A DNA stretch of 64,000 nucleotides from Methanosarcina sp. KYL-1 (GTDB taxonomy: Archaea; Halobacteriota; Methanosarcinia; Methanosarcinales; Methanosarcinaceae), in the NCBI RefSeq assembly GCF_024372725.1, contig NZ_VOUA01000008.1, positions 1-64,000 on the forward strand, given 5' to 3'. The notes under the pieces are model-generated. The model had not been told where the DNA came from. It searched no databases and saw only the letters and a list, made by a program, of their open reading frames with translations. Each line of letters opens with the position of its first letter. Within the stretch, counting starts at the first letter, position 1. Position numbers and translations under genes: made by a program. This document shows, piece after piece, positions 9,001 through 17,006 of this stretch.

Positions 9001-11448
9001 GAAGCTGCAGCAGGAGCTTTTGAGGCTGCACTGAAAGCCTCTCCCGAAAATCCGGACGCCCTGTACAGGAAAAGCCTCTCCCTTTTCAGGCTTGGCAAAT
9101 ACGAGGAGGCCATTGCAGGGTTTATTGGGTTCCTTGCCTCAGAACCTGCGGATGAGCAGGCCCTCGAACACCTGGGCTCAGCCTACCTGAAACTCGAAAG
9201 GTATGAAGAAGCCCTGGAAGCCTTTGACAGGGCTCTCCTGCAAAACTCCGAAAAAATAACTGTCCTGTTTGAAAAGGGGCTCGCCTTAAAAGCCCTGGAA
9301 AAAACCCGGGAAGCTGCATCTGCCTTTGACGAAGTCCTCAGGCTGAAACCCGACTGCAGCCCTGCTACCGAGCAAAAAGCGTACGCCCTTTTCAAGCTGG
9401 GGCAGTATGAGGAAGCCGGGGAAGCCTTTAAAGAGGCTCTTGGGCACTTCCCGGAAAAAGAAGACCTGCATTACTGCCTGGCCCTTGCCCTTTTCAGGCA
9501 GGGGAACTTCAAGGATGCTGCGACTGCTTTTGAAAAAGTAAGGGGACCCGGAAACTCCAGGCCCGAACTTCCCTATTACCTCGGGCTTGCCTGCTTCGAA
9601 CTCAAAGAATACGAAAAAGCCCTGGAAGCCATTGATGAGGCACTTAAGGCCGGGACCCTGAACCCCGAACTCCTTCAAAAGAAAGCCCTTGCCCTGTTCG
9701 AGCTTGGAAAGGCGGAAGAAGCAGTCTCGGCGGTTGACAGCTTGCTTGAACTTGTTTCCGAAAACTTTTCTGACGTAGAGACCTTCGCCTTCCCCACGGA
9801 CTTCAATGAGCTCCTTGAAAAGTTTGCTTTTGCTCTGATGGAACTCGGACAGTACGAAAAAGCCCTGCTGCATTTTGAAAAGCTTGCCTCAAAGGGGATT
9901 GCGTCCGAGGACACCCTGTACAATCAAGGGATGGCGCTCCTGAAACTGGATAGGCCCGAAGAAGCCCTTCAGGCGTTTTCCACACTCCTTGAACGTTACC
10001 CTGGCTGTGGGAAAGCCGGAAAAGCCCTTTACAGGAAAGGACTTGTCCTCTTTTCCATGGAACGTTATGAGGAAGCTCTGCAGGCCTTTGAGCAGGCAGT
10101 TTCCGAAAGCCAGGAAATCCCGGAAAACCAGGGAGGAAACGACCCTGAGTACGAAGATGCCCGGATAAAGCTCGGGCTTGCCCAGCTCAAACTTGAACGC
10201 TATGAAGCAGCCCTCGAGACCTTCGGAAAGACCCTGGCAAAAAAACCGAAATCTGCCGATGCCTGGTACAGCAAGGGGATTGCCCTGAGGGGGCTTGACC
10301 GGGAGCAAAAGGCCGTGGAAGCTTTCGAAAGGGCCCTTGAACTCAACTCTGCCCTGGAAGCTGCCTGGGAACAGAAAGGGCTTGCCCTCCTGAAGCTGGA
10401 GAGGCTTGAAGAAGCCCACCAGGCCTTCAATTCCGTCCTTATCCTGAACCCGGAGAACACAGATGCCCTGTACAGCCGGGCTGCGGCCAATTTCAAGCTC
10501 CTCCACTTCAAGGAAGCTGCAAGAGACCTCGAAAGGGTGCTCCTCTTTGCCCCGGACTTCCCGGATTACACGGAAGCCTGCTACAGGCTCGGGCTTGCCC
10601 GGATAGAGTACCAGGACTACGAAAAAGCCCTGCAGGCCTTTGAAATGGCCCTGAAGCACGACCCCTCCCACAGGGAAGCCCTCTACCACAGGGCCCTTGT
10701 GCTCTTCAACCTTGAGGAGTACGAAGAAGCCGCCGGGAACTTCGGAACCCTGCTTGAGATTTTCCCCGAGGACCCGGAGAGCCTGAACTACCTGGGCCTC
10801 TGCAAAATTGAACTCGGAAAAACCGAAGAAGCCCTCAAAGCCTTCGAGCGGGCCGTCCTCTTCAACCCCAAAGACGAAGAAGCCCTCTACAACACGGCAA
10901 CAACCCTGATAGAGCTTGACCGGGTGGAAGAAGCCCTGGGCTACTTCGACCGCATTCTTGCAGTCTCCCCTGAAAACTGCGATGCCCTAAACTACAGGGG
11001 AATTGCCTTCTGCAGGCTTGAAAAATACCGGGAAGCCCTGAAGTCTTTTGACCTTGTGCTCCAGAAAGACCCTGAAAACATCAAAGCCCTCTATAACGTG
11101 GGCATCGTCTGCTTCAAACAGAAGCTCTACGAAACCGCGGCAAAGGCTTTCAAGGAAGTCCTTTCCTTAAACCCCTGGCATGAGCCATCCCTCAAGTACC
11201 TGGGAATCTCCCTTGCAAAAACCGAAGAGTATGAAGAAGCCCTCAAAGCCTTCGACAAACTCCTCAAAATAAACCCCCGCGATGTCCAGTCCATGAACTA
11301 TCGCGGCGTAATCCTCGGGAAGATGGGAAAATATGGGGAAGCCATAAAGACCTTCAACGAGATCCTCCGCCTCTACCCCGACCTGGCCGATGCGAAGGAA
11401 AAACTGGAGGTATTAAAAAGCCTTGAAAATGAGGAAGGTTCCCGCTAA
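6073..11448 (+). CDS. Giant tetratricopeptide-repeat protein (1791 aa)
   Basis: The protein is TPR from end to end: about fifty 34-residue units of the pattern W/L-Y-x-K/R-G-x-A-L-x-K-L-x-x-Y-E-E-A-L-x-A-F-D-x-x-L-x-x-x-P. There is no signal peptide, membrane segment, enzymatic domain or coiled coil, so it should form a very long soluble superhelix for protein-protein contacts. The acidic YEEALEAFE units are close to each other at DNA level, which suggests growth by repeat duplication. The listed TTG start is weak because its purine-rich site overlaps it; no ATG in frame lies nearby. No operon partner. Function unknown beyond scaffolding. Confidence 0.93.
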   Translation: MEELLISHDEAFQRGLDLFNRKRYEKAINVFNKILNRDPGHTGALFNRGLALLKLGKNEEALNSFEEVLQLDSGNPDAWYRKGLALASMREFEAALEAFGRSLEIKLGATEGWYRKGLILAELDRTEESLHCFEEALKLEPGCADAWYARGTVEGREDRYEEALESFGHALEINPKHAEACYASGLVLAKLGNCEKAVECFDSLIRENPKHTDAWEQKCLALAKLGKDEEALECLDSFLKIAPNSETALYSKGVLLSELARYEEAEKAFSKMLKLNPGNKEAWLRKGFALLQLLRLNEAIDSFEEAIRLDPTYFEAWNHKCFALMKLEVYEEALEAFDSLLELYPEMKELWYNRALALLKLQRFEKAADSFGRVTGLDPGYGDAWFQQGRLYARTGKYEKSLKAFEKVLEIDTNSADAQKFRGTVLVGLGRFEEALDSLAKSLEKEPENYKLWFQKGLILLDSGKFEEALKAFEKTVELNPEYETAWMNRGFTLYSLKRYEEALSAFEEGLQLNPFQEKGWNKKGIVLGKLKRQEDALKAFDEALKLRPDFEDALKNRALILLETGENEKAEEAFSEVLKTNPEDPGSLYNRGKALLRLGRKEEALECFEKVLALDPDYPELCYTLGTAQLELGKREKALETFEKLAANHPLDVEIQCKKGTLAMDLGKFESALQAFEQVLRRRPGSKEAWYRKGLALLKLEHFEDAIKAFDEVIVKDANYKDVWTHKGFAQMKLGKYVPALETFESVLKEKPESDLTWYCKGLTLRKLHRPEEAAAAFGTAIRLNPEHRDAPEHRAFCLFEVKQYEEALEAFDAILGKDPENPSALEHRALSLLKLKKYEEAAEAFSRLLELDPGREEARFNLGVARFELGQYEEALSIFEGMGEDPQKASPALYWKGLVFIRQEAYDSALGVFSRLAEQNPWFADAWYYRGLALSKLGQQEEASEAFKKVLEIDPGFQDTYYRLGLACFALGSFEAAAGAFEAALKASPENPDALYRKSLSLFRLGKYEEAIAGFIGFLASEPADEQALEHLGSAYLKLERYEEALEAFDRALLQNSEKITVLFEKGLALKALEKTREAASAFDEVLRLKPDCSPATEQKAYALFKLGQYEEAGEAFKEALGHFPEKEDLHYCLALALFRQGNFKDAATAFEKVRGPGNSRPELPYYLGLACFELKEYEKALEAIDEALKAGTLNPELLQKKALALFELGKAEEAVSAVDSLLELVSENFSDVETFAFPTDFNELLEKFAFALMELGQYEKALLHFEKLASKGIASEDTLYNQGMALLKLDRPEEALQAFSTLLERYPGCGKAGKALYRKGLVLFSMERYEEALQAFEQAVSESQEIPENQGGNDPEYEDARIKLGLAQLKLERYEAALETFGKTLAKKPKSADAWYSKGIALRGLDREQKAVEAFERALELNSALEAAWEQKGLALLKLERLEEAHQAFNSVLILNPENTDALYSRAAANFKLLHFKEAARDLERVLLFAPDFPDYTEACYRLGLARIEYQDYEKALQAFEMALKHDPSHREALYHRALVLFNLEEYEEAAGNFGTLLEIFPEDPESLNYLGLCKIELGKTEEALKAFERAVLFNPKDEEALYNTATTLIELDRVEEALGYFDRILAVSPENCDALNYRGIAFCRLEKYREALKSFDLVLQKDPENIKALYNVGIVCFKQKLYETAAKAFKEVLSLNPWHEPSLKYLGISLAKTEEYEEALKAFDKLLKINPRDVQSMNYRGVILGKMGKYGEAIKTFNEILRLYPDLADAKEKLEVLKSLENEEGSR

Positions 11449-11738
11449 ATACGGGAGCCTTTACCCATTTCCATGAAGACCGCATTCCCGTGAGAAGTTT
11501 CTGCAGGGATTTTGAGGGATTCCTGTTAGGAGAACAGTTCCTGTTAGGAGAACAGTTCCTGCAAGGAAAGCAGTTCCTGCAAGGAAAGCAGTTCCTGTTG
11601 AAGACGCTGGGAGCACCTGTTGGAGATACCTGAAACTGTCTCCAAACCTTTTTTTCTAAACATTGCTTCCCAAAAGTATATGCCCTTTTAAAAGAATCGG
11701 AATTTAAAATCTATTTTGCAAGGTGGGGTGTCAGACAA
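11449..11738. repeat. Intergenic region with an 18-bp tandem repeat
   Basis: Five imperfect copies of an 18-nt unit (GGAGAACAGTTCCTGTTA and AGGAAAGCAGTTCCTGCA variants) lie at 11519-11600. Each carries AACAGTTCCTGTT-like dyad symmetry. The rest is unremarkable. Confidence 0.7.
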
Positions 11739-12158
11739 GTGATATTCATGGATATTGTTTCCTGGGAACCGGAAGATAGTGTAAGAGTGGGAGAAATTTT
11801 CTCAACATACGAATACCCGAAAGGCATCAAAGTGATTGACGAGTGGGTCGACCTCTCAGGCTGCCGATCATTCATCATCTACGAAACCGACGACCCGGAA
11901 GCTTACATAGCTTCGATTCAGCCGTTCATGGAACTGTGCTGGTTCGAAACCTTCCCGATCATGAAGGCGAAAAAGTACATGCAAACGGTCATGAAACCTG
12001 CAGGAAAATCCGGGGTAAAAGGACATGGGGAAGCCGCAAAACTTGAAGGGGCTGCAGAAGAGGAAATCCTGAAGCAGATAGAAGGGCTTGAAAAAAGGGT
12101 CCACCGCCTGGAACACCACTCTTTCCTCAAGCAGGAGGACACGCCTGAGAAAGTATGA
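11739..12158 (+). CDS. DUF3303-like small protein
   Basis: The first ~90 residues resemble DUF3303, a ferredoxin-like-fold domain of unknown function: a strand (IFMDIVSW), YPKGIKVIDEWVDLSGCRSFIIYETDDPEA and a second half ending CWFETFPIM. The C-terminal ~45 residues are charged and probably form a coiled coil (EEEILKQIEGLEKRVHRLE). The frame starts with GTG at 11739, 12 nt after AGGTGGGG; an ATG three codons later is the alternative. Methanosarcina genomes carry similar single-domain proteins, some near one-carbon genes, but nothing in this neighbourhood fixes a role. The domain call is from memory of the family pattern. Confidence 0.75.
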   Translation: MIFMDIVSWEPEDSVRVGEIFSTYEYPKGIKVIDEWVDLSGCRSFIIYETDDPEAYIASIQPFMELCWFETFPIMKAKKYMQTVMKPAGKSGVKGHGEAAKLEGAAEEEILKQIEGLEKRVHRLEHHSFLKQEDTPEKV

Positions 12159-12900
12159 AGAATAACTGAAGTAGACTGCAAAAAGAAAAAAGGAAATTGA
12201 AATTTCAATCTACACGGAAAGGGCCTGGTCTGCACAAAAAAGGTGGAATCTAAACATTCAGTTGGCCGGACTTACACCCTTCCACTTATCCCCAAAAACC
12301 TTTTTTGACCTGCTTTTCAAGTACCGACGCTCTCACCGCCCGAGTTCCGTTTCGGGAGCACGGGGTCCGTTTCGCTCGCGTTGCTCGCTCAAGCGGACTC
12401 GTATAAAGGATAATTGCAGCTCTAAAAACAGATTTTCGAGTCTTACTTTTTATAGAGTACCGACGCTCTCAGCGGCCGCTCGTCAAGATATAAAATATAA
12501 TTGACCAGATCTTAAAATAATAGTCCTCTTGAGGGAGCAAAGCGACCGAAAAGGACCGCGCACTGCAGAGCCGCAACTCTGCTGACGAAGGAGGCCGGCC
12601 TCTTCCTTAATATATATTGGAATGAACATAAGTATATCCCAATGGCTGTAGACTGTGTTAAGATATTGCAGTGACTATAAAGTACATCCCAATGACTGTG
12701 CAAAGATATTGAAAGTAACTTGAAAGTTATTGCAATGATACTGACAAAAAGAATTGAGATGGCTAAAAAGTACAATCAGATTAACTAAGAACCCGCCCGG
12801 CAATTTCTGTTGAAGGCATTTTTTCTCAGTGAATTCGGAAAAGGCCGCCCGCTGAGGCGGGCGGTGAGAGTCCCGGGAACGATATTGGGCTAGAGATCTA
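12159..12900. other. Long non-coding region with GC-rich repeats and hairpins
   Basis: No gene seen. Two copies of GTACCGACGCTCTCA (about 12322 and 12457) bracket a GC-rich stretch with short inverted repeats (GGTCCG with CGGACT). At 12584-12606 the palindromic GAAGGAGGCCGGCCTC recurs at 40101. At 12618-12740 short degenerate repeats contain ATCCCAATG and AAGATATTG. A perfect hairpin GCCGCCCGC-TGAG-GCGGGCGGT lies near 12844-12866. Confidence 0.55.
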
Positions 12901-12981
12901 CCGGATTTGAAAACCAGAGTTGAGCTCGGACATAACTCGGGGAGCTTTTCCGAAATATAACAGAATTTCTGCGGAGCGAAG

Positions 12982-13099
12982 GATAGAAGATAGAAGAATT
13001 GAAGATAGAAGAATTGAAGATAGAAGAATTGAAGATAGAAGAATTGAAGATAGAAGAATTGAAGATAGAAGAATTGAAGATAGAAAAATAGAAGATAAA
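12982..13099. repeat. 15-bp minisatellite
   Basis: About seven copies of GAAGATAGAAGAATT in perfect or near-perfect tandem array. The open frames through it on both strands are by-products of the 15-nt period and are not genes. Confidence 0.9.
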
Positions 13100-13104
13100 A
13101 TAAG

Positions 13105-13133
13105 AGGGGATTTGAAGAAAAATCCCCTCAACC
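13105..13133 (-). terminator. Terminator of the GNAT gene
   Basis: GAGGGGATTT-n7-AATCCCCTC is a perfect stem just past the minus-strand stop. Confidence 0.65.
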
Positions 13134-13631
13134 TTATTTTTCAAGCGCACTTTCAAATTTATCTTCGGTCATGCGGTAGATGTGCCAGCCTTCAACAGGC
13201 CCGGCCCCGAAGTACTCGTAGAACTCCCGTGCAGGGTTCCAGTCAAGTACAGTCCATTCCATCCTGCCGCAGTTCCTCTCTTTTGCAAGTTTCACGCAGT
13301 GGAGGAACATGGCTTTTCCTATTCCTTTTCCCCGGAATTCGGGTTTTACGTAGATGTCTTCGATGTAGAAGCCCTGCTTTCCGACAAAGGTAGAGAAGTT
13401 GTGGAAAAAGACAGTAAAGCCTGCAGGCACGCCGTCCATTTCGGCAAAAAAGACCTCGGCATAGGGCCTTTCCCCGAACATGGACTCCAGAAGGGTTTCT
13501 TCGGTGGCAGTGACCATGTGGGAGAGCTTTTCGAACTCGGCAATGCCTTTGATGAAATCAAGGATGAGGGAAACGTCTTCTTTTTCTGCGATACGGATGT
13601 TTAAGCCGGATTTTTTCTCATTCTCTGTCAT
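13134..13631 (-). CDS. GNAT N-acetyltransferase, diamine/SSAT-like
   Basis: A 165-residue single GNAT domain. The acetyl-CoA pyrophosphate loop is seen in RGKGIGKAMF (motif A), preceded by YIEDIYVKPEFRG. The C-terminal WTVLDWNPAREFYEYFGA segment, ending in YRM, is characteristic of the spermidine/spermine N1-acetyltransferase-like branch, and the LSHMVTATEETL stretch also fits. Substrate specificity cannot be read from sequence; polyamines or a thialysine-like amine are plausible. Monocistronic with its own terminator downstream. Confidence 0.9.
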   Translation of the reverse strand: MTENEKKSGLNIRIAEKEDVSLILDFIKGIAEFEKLSHMVTATEETLLESMFGERPYAEVFFAEMDGVPAGFTVFFHNFSTFVGKQGFYIEDIYVKPEFRGKGIGKAMFLHCVKLAKERNCGRMEWTVLDWNPAREFYEYFGAGPVEGWHIYRMTEDKFESALEK

Positions 13632-13967
13632 TTTTATTCCTTTATTAAATCGATAAGTTTAGATAATCCTAACAGGTTTGATGAGGCTGAATATACTTGA
13701 TTTCACCCTTCAAGTGCGTAAGTCCTATTAGATTGAAGTTAGTATTTTAATGTAATTTATAGAAGTAAGTGCAATTTATAGAAGTAAGTTTCATCCACGT
13801 AAAGTTTCATCCATGTAAACCCTGATGGATAAATGATTATAATCCTGATGGGTAAATGGTTAAACCCTGATAGATAAATGATTATAATCCATGGGTAAAT
13901 GATAAAATCCTGAGAGGTAAACGATTATTTAGTGAAATGTTATTAGTTAGAGAATAATTGACTGACC
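13632..13967. repeat. Intergenic region with degenerate 20-25-bp repeats
   Basis: Imperfect copies of ATAAATGATTATAATCC with CCTGATGG interspersed fill 13790-13930. AT-rich; no gene seen. Confidence 0.5.
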
Positions 13968-14018
13968 GTGCACGGTTTTATAAAAATTATTAAAACCCAA
14001 ATGAAAGTCTTGTTTGAA

Positions 14019-14906
14019 ATGCTGAACCTGGAAGATTTCAAACCGGTCACTCTTGCCGACCGGGCCTTTTTTGAGCGCCATTATGCGCTCTACCCGCAGA
14101 CCCATAGTAGCAACACTTTTACGAACATCGTCTGCTGGAACCGTTTTGCGCAGTACCGGTATGCGTATGTGAACGGGAACTTGCTTCTAGCATTCACCAC
14201 CGCGGGGGTTACCCGGTTCCACCCGCCGATCGGCCCCCGGGACCCTGCGCTTATGCGTGAGCTCATACGGCTGGCGCTGGACGTGAGCGACGACACGCCC
14301 CTTATGTTCATCGATCCGGATACTGCACGGTGGATTCAGGAACTCGATCCCGGTCTCGTGCTGGTGCCGGACAGGGACCAATTCGAGTACATGTACAGGG
14401 CTGCCGACCTTGCGGAACTCCCGGGAAAGAAATACCTCAAGATCCGCAGCCACCTCAACAGGTTCCGGAAGAACTGCCTGTATGCGGTCGAGACGATCAC
14501 ACCCGGAAACCTGGAAGAGGTGATGGAATTCCTGAAGAAGTGGTGCGAGTGGAAGGGGTGCAAAAAAAATTTAGTCCTTGCCCACGAGATAGAAGCAGCC
14601 ATCTATGCGATAGAGCATTTCACCGAACTTCCCCTGCAGGGTCTTTTGGTCCGGGTCGATTCGCAGGTAGGAGCCTTCTCCCTCTATGAGCGCCTCAACG
14701 CGGATACGGCGCTCATCCACTTCGAGAAAGGACTGCCTGACTGCAAAGGGATCTATAAGGAGATAAATGCGGAGACGGCATCGGTTCTTGCCGGAGAAGT
14801 GGAATACATAAACCGGGAAAGCGATCTCGGGGTCGGCGGCCTTCGGGAAGCAAAGCTGCGGTACCACCCACACCATATGGTAGAAGTGTATTCGCTCAAA
14901 CGTTGA
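14019..14906 (+). CDS. DUF2156 / lysyltransferase-C-like acyltransferase
   Basis: The protein matches the DUF2156 family (phosphatidylglycerol lysyltransferase C-terminal fold, two GNAT-like lobes). It has no membrane segments, so it is the soluble form. Family-like stretches are HSSNTFTNIVCWN near the N-terminus, FEYMYRAADLAELPGKKYLKIRSHLNRF mid-protein, and the C-terminal INRESDLGVGGLREAKLRYHPHHMVE, which resembles aminoacyl/GNAT substrate-binding ends. The substrate is unknown. An open frame continues back to GTG 13968, but alignment logic favours ATG 14019 (or ATG 14001). Codon use is somewhat more GC-rich than its flanks. Confidence 0.85.
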   Translation: MLNLEDFKPVTLADRAFFERHYALYPQTHSSNTFTNIVCWNRFAQYRYAYVNGNLLLAFTTAGVTRFHPPIGPRDPALMRELIRLALDVSDDTPLMFIDPDTARWIQELDPGLVLVPDRDQFEYMYRAADLAELPGKKYLKIRSHLNRFRKNCLYAVETITPGNLEEVMEFLKKWCEWKGCKKNLVLAHEIEAAIYAIEHFTELPLQGLLVRVDSQVGAFSLYERLNADTALIHFEKGLPDCKGIYKEINAETASVLAGEVEYINRESDLGVGGLREAKLRYHPHHMVEVYSLKR

Positions 14907-14939
14907 ACCCGCTCAAACGTTGAACCTTTTCTCTCACTG

Positions 14940-15026
14940 GATAAAAGTTAAAAGAAAGAGTTGAAAGAAGAAAGGAATTGAAAGAAAGAGTTGAAAGAAA
15001 GAGTTGAAAGAAAGAAATGAAAGAAT
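14940..15026. repeat. Short purine-rich repeats after the DUF2156 gene
   Basis: Degenerate tandem GTTGAAAGAAAGA units between the convergent genes; no clear hairpin terminator. Confidence 0.6.
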
Positions 15027-16313
15027 TCACTCTTCCTTCTTCTTTTCCCCGAAGGCTTCCTTTACGATCTTTACGGCGCAGAGTTCCCCGCACATGGAGC
15101 AGGCTTCGCTTTCGGTCTTCCTGGAATCACGGATCTTTCTGGCCCGTTCGCCGTCGATGGCAAGTTCGAACTGTTTTTCCCAGTCAAGGTCCCGGCGGGC
15201 GTAGGCCATGGCAAGGTCCTGCTTCCAGGCGCGTTCGCGCTGGCCTTCTTTTAAAAGGTCGATGGTGTGGGCTGCGATTTTTGTTACGAGCACGCCTTCT
15301 TTGATGTCCTCGAGGGTCGGGAGGGCGAGGTGTTCCGAGGGGGTCACCATGCAGAGGAAGTCCGTGCCGTACATCCCGGCAACTGCCCCTCCGATTGCGC
15401 CGGTGATGTGGTCGAAGCCGGGAGCGATGTCGGTTACCAGAGGGCCCAGCAGGTAGAGGGGAGCGCCGTCACAGAGCTCCTTCATGCCCCGGACGCTGAG
15501 CTCGATCTCGTTTAAGGGGACGTGTCCCGGGCCTTCCACAAAGGTCTGGACGTCTGCGGCCCGGGCGCGTTTCACGAGTTCGCCCAGGGTGATGAATTCC
15601 ATGAACTTGGGGCGGTCGGAGGCGTCGGCGATACAGCCGGGGCGCATGCTGTCTCCCAGGCTCAGGGTGAGGTCGTATTCCTTTGCGATTTCAATGAGGT
15701 AGTCGAATTCGGCATAGAAGGGGTTGTCTTCCCCGTTGTGGAGCATCCAGGCCAGGGTGAAAGAGCCCCCGCGGCTGACCACGTTCATGATCCGGTCGCT
15801 CTGGCGCAGGCGTTCAAGGGAGTTTAAGTTGACCCCGGCGTGCACGGTCACGAAGTCCACGCCCTGCTCGGCATGTTTCCGGACGGCGTTGAACATGTCG
15901 TCGGAAGTCATCTCGACCACGGCTTTCTGAGAGGCTGCAGCCTGGTAGATGGGAACGGTACCCACAGGGATTTCCACGGCCTTGAGGATGCGGGTCCGGA
16001 TCTCGTCCAGGTCGCCTCCGGTGGAGAGGTCCATTACGGCATGGGCCCCGAAGGCTTCGGCAGCCTTTGCCTTCTCGACTTCGGCCTCGATGTCGACATA
16101 GTCCCTGGAGGTGCCAACGTTGGCGTTGATCTTCGTGCTCATGTATTTGCCAATCCCTACAGGCCTGGTCTCCCTCCTGTTATTCCGGGGGATGGCTATC
16201 AGGCCCTTTGCCACGCAGGAGCGGACAGTCTCGGGGTCGATTCCTTCGGCTTTTGCCACGGCTTCTATGTAGGGGGTGACGATTCCCTTTTTCGCATCTT
16301 CCATCAGCGTCAT
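15027..16313 (-). CDS. thiC: ThiC, phosphomethylpyrimidine synthase
   Basis: Radical SAM enzyme that rearranges aminoimidazole ribotide to HMP-phosphate, the pyrimidine half of thiamine. The 428-residue length fits the short archaeal/anaerobic form. Family signatures seen are [19 protein letters not shown], the SRGGSF loop, [20 protein letters not shown] and [15 protein letters not shown]. The C-terminal cluster reads C-x2-C-x3-C (CSMCGELC), one residue tighter than the bacterial C-x2-C-x4-C. Methanosarcina usually has more than one thiC paralogue. I looked for a TPP riboswitch upstream and did not see one. Confidence 0.96.
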   Translation of the reverse strand: MTLMEDAKKGIVTPYIEAVAKAEGIDPETVRSCVAKGLIAIPRNNRRETRPVGIGKYMSTKINANVGTSRDYVDIEAEVEKAKAAEAFGAHAVMDLSTGGDLDEIRTRILKAVEIPVGTVPIYQAAASQKAVVEMTSDDMFNAVRKHAEQGVDFVTVHAGVNLNSLERLRQSDRIMNVVSRGGSFTLAWMLHNGEDNPFYAEFDYLIEIAKEYDLTLSLGDSMRPGCIADASDRPKFMEFITLGELVKRARAADVQTFVEGPGHVPLNEIELSVRGMKELCDGAPLYLLGPLVTDIAPGFDHITGAIGGAVAGMYGTDFLCMVTPSEHLALPTLEDIKEGVLVTKIAAHTIDLLKEGQRERAWKQDLAMAYARRDLDWEKQFELAIDGERARKIRDSRKTESEACSMCGELCAVKIVKEAFGEKKKEE

Positions 16314-17006
16314 TGTTACTCCTTATGATGAGGGGATGAGGGTAATAATAAGGACATATCAATTAAGAATTTACCAGTAAGAATGTACCAATCAGGATAT
16401 ACCATTTAGGGACATACCGTTTGGGGACATGCCGTTTGGGGACATGCCGTCGTACAAACAAGAAATATCAAATCATATAAACTGACCAAACTTTAATGAT
16501 TGATTATAATGATTAGTATCTATGTTTCCGGTTTGCAAAGTAGAACAAACAGTATACTGATATATAGCTTTTCATATGGAAAAAAGTCGCCCAATAATTA
16601 ATAAATGAGGAAATATATAAATTATGTACCTGAGATTTCAGGATTTTGCCATAAAGGATTTTGCCATAAAGGATTTTGCTGTAAGAAAAGCTAAGTAAAG
16701 CAAGATAAGTCGCGAAAGACAAGTTCACGGCAACTATTTTATAAAGGCCCGGGGTTTTTACAGTAGAACCCGCAAGCAAAGCCTTGCAAGGGAGAAGTAA
16801 GATAGAAATAAAAGAAGATTAAGGGTACACTTCCTTGTTAGGCCCTTTATCCCAAGCTATCAAACTAACTCATAATAACTCATCAAATCAATTAATTTGA
16901 CCCTTTGTCCGATTGATATTTGGCCCATTATCCGATTAATATTTGACCCATTATCCGATTAATCATCAAACTAACTCATAAATGACAGGAACTCAGGTTT
17001 TTCACC
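16314..17006. repeat. Intergenic region between thiC and topA with three repeat patches
   Basis: At 16395-16453 a 17-18-nt unit (GGGGACATGCCGTTT) repeats three to four times, close upstream of thiC. At 16645-16682 GGATTTTGCCATAAA repeats. At 16890-16965 three copies of a 25-nt unit (TTTGACCCATTATCCGATTAATA) sit directly upstream of topA. No gene seen. Confidence 0.7.

Noticed and set aside
12890-13393. Open frames through the 15-bp minisatellite on both strands
   Set aside because: Created by the repeat period; the parts outside the repeat lie opposite the GNAT gene and lack coding character.
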